The position numbers and the translations under genes are program-made. From Rossellomorea vietnamensis (GTDB lineage Bacteria; Bacillota; Bacilli; Bacillales; Bacillaceae_B), in the NCBI RefSeq assembly GCF_001305855.1, contig NZ_LIXZ01000003.1, forward strand, positions 186,001-250,000: a stretch of 64,000 nt of DNA. The letters run 5' to 3'. Below the pieces are notes generated by a model that was not told the origin of the DNA, ran no database searches, and saw nothing but the letters and a program-made list of their open reading frames with translations. Below, piece after piece: positions 59,523 to 64,000 of this stretch (positions are counted from its first letter, which is position 1; the number at the start of each line of letters is the position of its first letter).

Positions 59523-61242
59523 GATGGATTTCCCCCTCTCCGAATTGAGACTCGTAAATGCGTTGATAGAGTATGGAATCTTCTACCAGTGACTCGTGGA
59601 TACCACTCCCAATCAATACACCATCTTCCAACAGCAGAATACGGTCGGATTCCATCGCCGTACTAACCTTTTGAGTGATGATCATCGTGGTACACTCATA
59701 TTTCTTCAATGCTTGAAGGAGTCTCGACTCCGTTTTTAAATCCAACGCACTCGTGCTGTCATCCAGTAAAAGGATCTTCGGTTTTCGGATAAGGGCCCTG
59801 GCAATGGAAAGCCTTTGTTTCTGACCCCCTGAAAGGTTGACCCCTTTTTGCCCGAGGACCGTATCATATCCGTCGGAAAGATTCAGGATGGTTTCATGGA
59901 TTTGGGCATCTTTTGCCGCCTGGATCATTTCTTCCCTTGAGGCATCTTCCTTCCCCCATAGGAGATTTTCTGAAACCGATCCCGAAAAGAGGATAACTTC
60001 CTGAGGGACATATCCGATATTTTTTCTTATTTCGTCCAAAGGAATGGTCCGAATCTCCCGCCCGTCCAATTGAACGGTTCCCTCCGTTGCATCATACAGA
60101 CGGGGGATGAGCTGAAACAGGGAGCTTTTACCTGATCCCGTAGCCCCTAATATGGAAACGGTTTGTCCCGCTCCCACCTTAAAGGAAACATCCCGCAGCA
60201 CCTTTCCCCTGGTGGATGGATATTGAAATGATACATCTTTAAACGATATTTCTCCTCGTACCACTTTGTTGTGAAAGTCCACTTCCGCTCCATCCTTCAA
60301 GTCGATCTCCGTTTCAAGTACTTCATCAACCCTCTCAGCAGAAGCCCTGGCTCTTGAAAAACTGGTAATGATAAAAGAGAATATGGAAAAAACAGAAGAG
60401 ATTCTCGTGACATACGTGACAATCGCCACTACTTCCCCCACCTTGGTACCGCCTGAGGCAACATCTATACTTCCGAACCATAGAACGGAAAGAAGGGCAA
60501 GGTTCATGACAAGCATCAAGAGAGGCATAATGATTTCCATGAACCTGAGGGCACGTACCGTTCGATCTTTCAAATCTTCATTCGCTTCATGAAATCGGCT
60601 TTCTTCATGCTTACTCCTCGTATATGCTTTGATCAACCTCATCCCGGAAAGGTTTTCCTTCATGACCTCATTTACTTTATCCAGCCTGGATTGAACTCTT
60701 TCAAACAGACTCCACCCGCGTTTCAGCACCCAGAACAGGAACAGCCATAACACAGGAATCACAACGATTAGAATAAGCGCAAGCCGGGCATTGACGATCA
60801 GGGCCATGATCGTGGAACCCACTACAAGTAATGGAGCCCTGAGCATGATCCGGAGGCTCATGAAAATTGTGTTCTGGAGCTGCCTGACATCATTCGTCAT
60901 TCTCGTGATGAGAGAAGAGGCCGGAAGCTTATTAAAACTGGCAAACGAAAACGACTGAACTTTCCTATAAAGGCTTTCCCGCACATCATACCCAAATCCC
61001 TGACTCGTATGGGCAGCAAAAAATGAATTCGTCACCCCTGATATGAAGGCAACGAGAGACATCCCGACCATGATGAATCCCCATTTCAACACGATGTCCA
61101 AGTCTTTATTCAGAATTCCTTCATCGATGATCCGCGCCATAAACAGCGGATTCAATAGTTCTACAGCAAGCTCTACCAGCATTAAACTCCAGGCAATAGC
61201 CATGGCAGACCGGTAAGGCTTTAAGAAACGTATGACCTTCAA
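59515..61242 (-). CDS. ABC exporter half-transporter with degenerate site, YfiB-like
   Basis: A 575-residue partner of the gene at 57741. Walker A GATGSGKSSLFQ, canonical signature LSGGQKQRLSIARALI, but Walker B is KILLLDDSTSALD: the usual catalytic Glu is Asp, and the switch His appears as IITQK (Gln). This is the asymmetric pattern of heterodimeric exporters with one active ATP site. Start is TTG after GAGGGGTG. It heads a two-gene operon. Confidence 0.88.
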   Translation of the reverse strand: MKVIRFLKPYRSAMAIAWSLMLVELAVELLNPLFMARIIDEGILNKDLDIVLKWGFIMVGMSLVAFISGVTNSFFAAHTSQGFGYDVRESLYRKVQSFSFASFNKLPASSLITRMTNDVRQLQNTIFMSLRIMLRAPLLVVGSTIMALIVNARLALILIVVIPVLWLFLFWVLKRGWSLFERVQSRLDKVNEVMKENLSGMRLIKAYTRSKHEESRFHEANEDLKDRTVRALRFMEIIMPLLMLVMNLALLSVLWFGSIDVASGGTKVGEVVAIVTYVTRISSVFSIFSFIITSFSRARASAERVDEVLETEIDLKDGAEVDFHNKVVRGEISFKDVSFQYPSTRGKVLRDVSFKVGAGQTVSILGATGSGKSSLFQLIPRLYDATEGTVQLDGREIRTIPLDEIRKNIGYVPQEVILFSGSVSENLLWGKEDASREEMIQAAKDAQIHETILNLSDGYDTVLGQKGVNLSGGQKQRLSIARALIRKPKILLLDDSTSALDLKTESRLLQALKKYECTTMIITQKVSTAMESDRILLLEDGVLIGSGIHESLVEDSILYQRIYESQFGEGEIHHV

Positions 61243-61363
61243 ACGAACACCCCTCTAACAAATATCTGCCATTATTATATGTATCATCATATCGTTTTTT
61301 CATGCTGGGTGGTAGTTGGAAGTACCGGTGGTTTCTAATGGGGGCGCTTCTTTTCATGAAACC

Positions 61364-61392
61364 AAAAAGAGACCACGAAAGTTCGCGGTCTC
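61364..61392 (-). terminator. Terminator after the ThrE-like pair
   Basis: GAGACCNCGAA (61369-61379 region) and TTCGCGGTCTC (61382-61392) form the stem, with TTTTT on the minus strand after it. It is 62 nt from the stop of the gene at 61454. Confidence 0.75.
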
Positions 61393-61453
61393 ACCTCAAT
61401 GAATCTCATTATTTTCATATCGTCAAAAGACCTTTGAAGTAAGGTCCGTCCCT

Positions 61454-61909
61454 CTATCTCATCCGCCGGGCACTTGCGTTCAGGCGCGCATTTCGGATGA
61501 CCTGGTTGATGACTTCCGAAAATATGAGGCCGATGGCAATGGAACCGGAGATCATAAAGGCTTTGGCTGCCAGGTTGATGGCGGCATTGTAATCGTTTTG
61601 AACGAAATTTCTCATGGCATCGTACGCCAGTCCCCCGGGTACGAGGGGGATGATCCCGGCAACAGAGAAGATGATGACCGGGGTTTTATACATTTTTGCA
61701 AACACCTGACTGACCACTGCCACCACAAAGGAAGCAAGTAACGTGGCAAGGACGGTGTCGGCTTCATTTAAGCTCATAAGTATGTAAATGATCCAGCCCA
61801 GCATTCCGACAATGCCGCATTTGAAAAGGGACTGCTTTGGAGCATTGAAGATTATCCCGAATGCAGCGGCGGAAATGAAACTGGTCACTAATTGTTCGAT
61901 GATGTGCAT
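61454..61909 (-). CDS. Threonine/serine exporter family, small subunit (YjjB-like)
   Basis: A 151-residue membrane protein with four segments (FISAAAFGIIFNAP, VGMLGWIIYILM, AGIIPLVPGGLAYDAM, KAFMISGSIAIGLIFSEVIN). It corresponds to the C-terminal half of ThrE. It works with the gene at 61934. The stop codon is followed at once by the AGGGACGGACC sequence of the dispersed repeat. Confidence 0.85.
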   Translation of the reverse strand: MHIIEQLVTSFISAAAFGIIFNAPKQSLFKCGIVGMLGWIIYILMSLNEADTVLATLLASFVVAVVSQVFAKMYKTPVIIFSVAGIIPLVPGGLAYDAMRNFVQNDYNAAINLAAKAFMISGSIAIGLIFSEVINQVIRNARLNASARRMR

Positions 61910-61933
61910 TCCCTTTTCACCCCCACTCTCACT

Positions 61934-62695
61934 TTACGTTAATGTAAACACGACGGCAATGCCCGTCCCAATGGCAAATGCCGTTAAAAAGGCTTCCGCT
62001 CCCTTTGACAGACCGGACACCAGATGACCCGCCATCAAGTCCCGGACCGCATTGGTGATCAGGAGCCCGGGAACAAGGGGCATCACGGATCCAATGATGA
62101 TCTTATCCAATTCCTGACCGATACCGAACTGCACAAATCCGTAGGACACCATCCCGATGATGAAGGAAGCAAGAAACTCTGCGAAGAACTTTATCGGAAC
62201 GAGACGGTGTAAATAAATCAAACTCGTGAACCCGACGCCTCCCGTGATCAGGGCAGGAAGGAAGTCCCTCCACATCCCCTGGAACATGATGAGAAAACAA
62301 CCACTGGCAATCGAAGCCCCTGCCACTTGAATCAGGAAGGAATAAGATAAGTCGGATTGATCCAGCTTCTCAAGGGCATTGTATGCTTCTTCCAGGGTCA
62401 GATGCCCTTTACTGATCTGCCTTGAGATACTGTTCACGAGGGTCACTTTCTCAAGATCCGTAGACCTCTCATTAATTCGGATCAGCTTCGTTTTGGTCGG
62501 TTCTGAAGTTTCAATCGAGAAGATGATCCCAGTGGGGGTCACATAGCTATGCGATTCCGATATCCCATAAGAAGCGGCGATGCGCATCATCGTGTCCTCG
62601 ACGCGATACGTCTCCGCCCCGCTTTGCAGCATGATCTTCCCCGCCAGCAGGCTGACCTCCATAATGTCATATCTTCTTATCATTTTTGCTTCCAT
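61934..62695 (-). CDS. Threonine/serine exporter family, large subunit (YjjP-like)
   Basis: A 253-residue protein: cytoplasmic N-terminal domain (LAGKIMLQSGAETYRVEDTM, SHSYVTPTGIIFS) followed by five membrane segments with IGSVMPLVPGLLITNAVRDLMAGH. This is the ThrE N-terminal half. The start is set at the ATG at 62695, after GGAGAG; an ATG at 62710 overlaps it. It is 24 nt upstream of the small subunit. Confidence 0.86.
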   Translation of the reverse strand: MEAKMIRRYDIMEVSLLAGKIMLQSGAETYRVEDTMMRIAASYGISESHSYVTPTGIIFSIETSEPTKTKLIRINERSTDLEKVTLVNSISRQISKGHLTLEEAYNALEKLDQSDLSYSFLIQVAGASIASGCFLIMFQGMWRDFLPALITGGVGFTSLIYLHRLVPIKFFAEFLASFIIGMVSYGFVQFGIGQELDKIIIGSVMPLVPGLLITNAVRDLMAGHLVSGLSKGAEAFLTAFAIGTGIAVVFTLT

Positions 62696-62813
62696 ACGAT
62701 CTCTCCACACGTACTATTTTTTGAATAGGTCTAGTTTATAGGAAAGCAGTGGTGTAAGCAATGAAGAACGGGGTGATTTTAGGATGATTTCATTTTCGCT
62801 CCCCTACTGGATA

Positions 62814-62843
62814 GAAAAAACCGACCCCATTAAAGGACCGGTT
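62814..62843 (-). terminator. Terminator after thiT
   Basis: AACCGRCC and GGNCCGGTT-type arms (62819-62843) form the stem, followed on the minus strand by TTTTTT (62815-62820). It starts 8 nt after the thiT stop. Confidence 0.78.
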
Positions 62844-62851
62844 GATAGATT

Positions 62852-63448
62852 TTAAGAGGCCTTTCGGCTTATTTCCTGTTGATGGGACTTCACTTTGATC
62901 AATCTTGGCGCCATATTTGCTATGAACACCAGTACTATGGAGCATAAAAGTGCCGAACCCAGCATGGTGATCCCGTTCATGATGAATGAGAATAGCAGCG
63001 GGGACATTTCATCCGGTGCATACTCGGCAAAAAACACGAAACCGGCGATGAAATGCCAGAAATAGCGGGCCAGGCTTCCTGCGAATGTCGCTATTACGAC
63101 CCACACGATTGCTTTGGATCGCAGTCCGCTTCCCAACGCAGCCTGTATCTTCCCGGCAAAAACCCCTGCAAAACCAATAAAGGCAAAGGCGATGAAATAC
63201 TCAATCACCATTTGGACCGGCGTCGCAATCCAGGCGTCACCGAGGGCAATCTGCAGGATTCCCCACAAAAAGCCCCCTAAAGACCCTGCTTTCCAGCCCC
63301 TTCGATAGGATAAGAGAAAGATTGGAACCATTGCTATCGAAATTGAAATACTAGGTGATAGCTTAATAGAAGGCAGCATATCAAGGATGACCGCAAAAGC
63401 CGCCATCAATGAAGCCTCGAGCAATACGACAAGTCGGGTGTTTTTCAT
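62852..63448 (-). CDS. thiT: Energy-coupling factor thiamine transporter S component
   Basis: A 198-residue, six-TM S component that binds thiamine and works with the ECF ATPase module encoded elsewhere. Features: LLEASLMAAFAVILDMLPSIKL at the start, LLSYRRGWKAGSLGGFLWGILQIALGDAWI, and ARYFWHFIAGFVFFAEYAP with the Trp/Tyr/His residues typical of thiamine binding. The start at 63448 follows AAGGAGG; upstream in-frame codons run into the riboswitch and are not coding. The gene is preceded by a TPP riboswitch. Confidence 0.93.
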   Translation of the reverse strand: MKNTRLVVLLEASLMAAFAVILDMLPSIKLSPSISISIAMVPIFLLSYRRGWKAGSLGGFLWGILQIALGDAWIATPVQMVIEYFIAFAFIGFAGVFAGKIQAALGSGLRSKAIVWVVIATFAGSLARYFWHFIAGFVFFAEYAPDEMSPLLFSFIMNGITMLGSALLCSIVLVFIANMAPRLIKVKSHQQEISRKAS

Positions 63449-63456
63449 AAAAAAAT

Positions 63457-63490
63457 CCTCCTTATGTAATAAAACGAAACCATAGGGAGG
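63457..63490 (-). promoter_or_regulatory. Hairpin that can sequester the thiT ribosome-binding site
   Basis: The thiT Shine-Dalgarno segment CATAAGGAGG (63457-63466) can pair at 9 of 10 positions with CCTCCCTATG (63481-63490) around a 14-nt loop. No intrinsic terminator is seen between the riboswitch and the gene, so translational control is likely. Confidence 0.65.
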
Positions 63491-63531
63491 GAGAATGAAA
63501 TAATCGAAATAAGCACGATGATGCCTATTTT

Positions 63532-63613
63532 CCACATCCCTACGCTAGTCCTAACTAACAGGTTCAGAGGGTCAGAACAGATTGTTCACTCTCAGCTTTC
63601 GCTCCCCTTGTGG
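63532..63613 (-). promoter_or_regulatory. TPP riboswitch (THI element)
   Basis: On the minus strand the closing arms TGTGG and CCACA enclose GGGGAGC, the conserved CTGAGAGT, ACCCTCTGAACCTG, and AGCGTAGGGA. These are the diagnostic blocks of the thiamine pyrophosphate riboswitch. A TATAAT -10 lies at 63640-63645, about 27 nt upstream. Confidence 0.95.
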
Positions 63614-63639
63614 TACCGTTTATAAAGTTGTTAAGGATT

Positions 63640-63645
63640 ATTATA
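63640..63645 (-). promoter_or_regulatory. -10 element of the thiT transcript
   Basis: TATAAT on the minus strand, with a poor -35 (TTTTCA at 16-nt spacing). It places the transcript start near 63633, shortly before the riboswitch. Confidence 0.5.
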
Positions 63646-63686
63646 CATGAAGAATGATATTTGAAAAGCATCATAGGGACTTTTTC

Positions 63687-63986
63687 TTAAGGTGTCTCAC
63701 TCAGAGGATCATGAAGGATGATGACGGGCATTGACTTAGGGGTGACCATGAATCCATATACTTTTCCATCTTTGTCCTTATATGCTACAGAATAATCTCC
63801 GAACTGTGGTGAGAATTCGACGTTTTGGTATTCAAGGTCAAGATCCTGATATTTCAGGCTCACATACAGGTTGGTGGCGACTCTTGCCGTTAAATGTTGC
63901 ACAGAGGAAATCCGGTTGGCTACTATTATGAGGATGATTGCGAAACAGAGTAACATGACTTTCTTTGTCCTGGACAATCTGATCAT
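63687..63986 (-). CDS. Small membrane-anchored protein of unknown function
   Basis: A 99-residue protein with a basic start, one membrane segment (KVMLLCFAIILIIVANRIS, about residues 9-27) and an extracytoplasmic domain with KYQDLDLEYQNVEFSPQFGDYSV. I do not recognise the family; single-TM proteins of this type with an NVEFSPQFGDY-like stretch are common lineage-specific proteins in Bacillus. GGTGA or AGGGGG precedes the ATG. Confidence 0.65.
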   Translation of the reverse strand: MIRLSRTKKVMLLCFAIILIIVANRISSVQHLTARVATNLYVSLKYQDLDLEYQNVEFSPQFGDYSVAYKDKDGKVYGFMVTPKSMPVIILHDPLSETP

Positions 63987-64000
63987 TCACCAAGCCCCCT

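Noticed and set aside
63448-63535. N-terminal extension of ThiT upstream to 63535
   Set aside because: That stretch is the sequestering hairpin and riboswitch boundary; AAGGAGG is right before the ATG at 63448.
1-64000. Search for CRISPR arrays, prophage, transposase, tRNA and rRNA genes
   Set aside because: No regular spacer-repeat arrays, phage genes or IS termini seen; tandem repeats found are too short and lack spacers of CRISPR type. A tRNA could be missed by eye.

Overview
The window reads as chromosome of an aerobic, endospore-forming member of the Bacillaceae. The evidence is two spore-protein (SASP-type) genes, an intracellular subtilisin, a KinB-like sporulation-type kinase, two T-box leaders, a TPP riboswitch, CodY-like and cre-like sites, and many genes that look like Bacillus subtilis families (YfmM, YkuS, YdbM, YdaG, YfiB/YfiC, YczE). 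I see no phage, transposase, CRISPR array, rRNA or tRNA. The species cannot be named from the sequence alone.

Layout. 1-4.9 kb (minus strand): branched-chain amino acid synthesis, ilvE-ilvD-[T-box]-ilvB-ilvN, behind a promoter with a cre-like site upstream. 5.1-10.4 kb (minus): tyrosine catabolism, with hpd, a HisC-like aminotransferase, a flavin reductase-like protein, a fumarylacetoacetase-family hydrolase and hmgA. 10.4-16.9 kb (minus): a FlK-like thioesterase, phenylalanine dehydrogenase and a complete E1alpha-E1beta-E2-E3 2-oxoacid dehydrogenase. 17-19.9 kb: an ABC importer of the TrpXYZ type. 20-32.3 kb: a nitronate monooxygenase-like enzyme, the PaaX repressor and the phenylacetyl-CoA pathway (paaK, paaABCD, an EthD-like gene, paaF, paaG, an aldehyde dehydrogenase, paaH, paaJ). 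32.4-64 kb: mixed housekeeping, transport and stress genes, including an unusual regulator that fuses an HTH to a degenerate F1-ATPase beta fold (48.8-49.8 kb), a probable structured RNA (57.2-57.6 kb) and a TPP-riboswitch thiT gene.

How the genes work together. An 18-bp element with two ACG-type half-sites exactly 11 bp apart lies at five promoter or intergenic regions: thioesterase/PheDH/2-oxoacid dehydrogenase, the ABC importer, paaX, paaA and paaK. A weaker copy precedes the nitronate monooxygenase. This is most simply read as the PaaX operator. It joins import, phenylalanine deamination, phenylpyruvate oxidation directly to phenylacetyl-CoA, and ring cleavage into one regulon. Good CodY-like boxes abut the -35 elements of paaK and the importer. 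A Phe-type T-box precedes a separate NSS-family transporter at 39.6 kb.

The two most novel items are the HTH/F1-beta fusion protein with four evenly spaced palindromes in its own promoter region, and the proposed phenylalanine-to-phenylacetyl-CoA route that would use a dedicated 2-oxoacid dehydrogenase complex.
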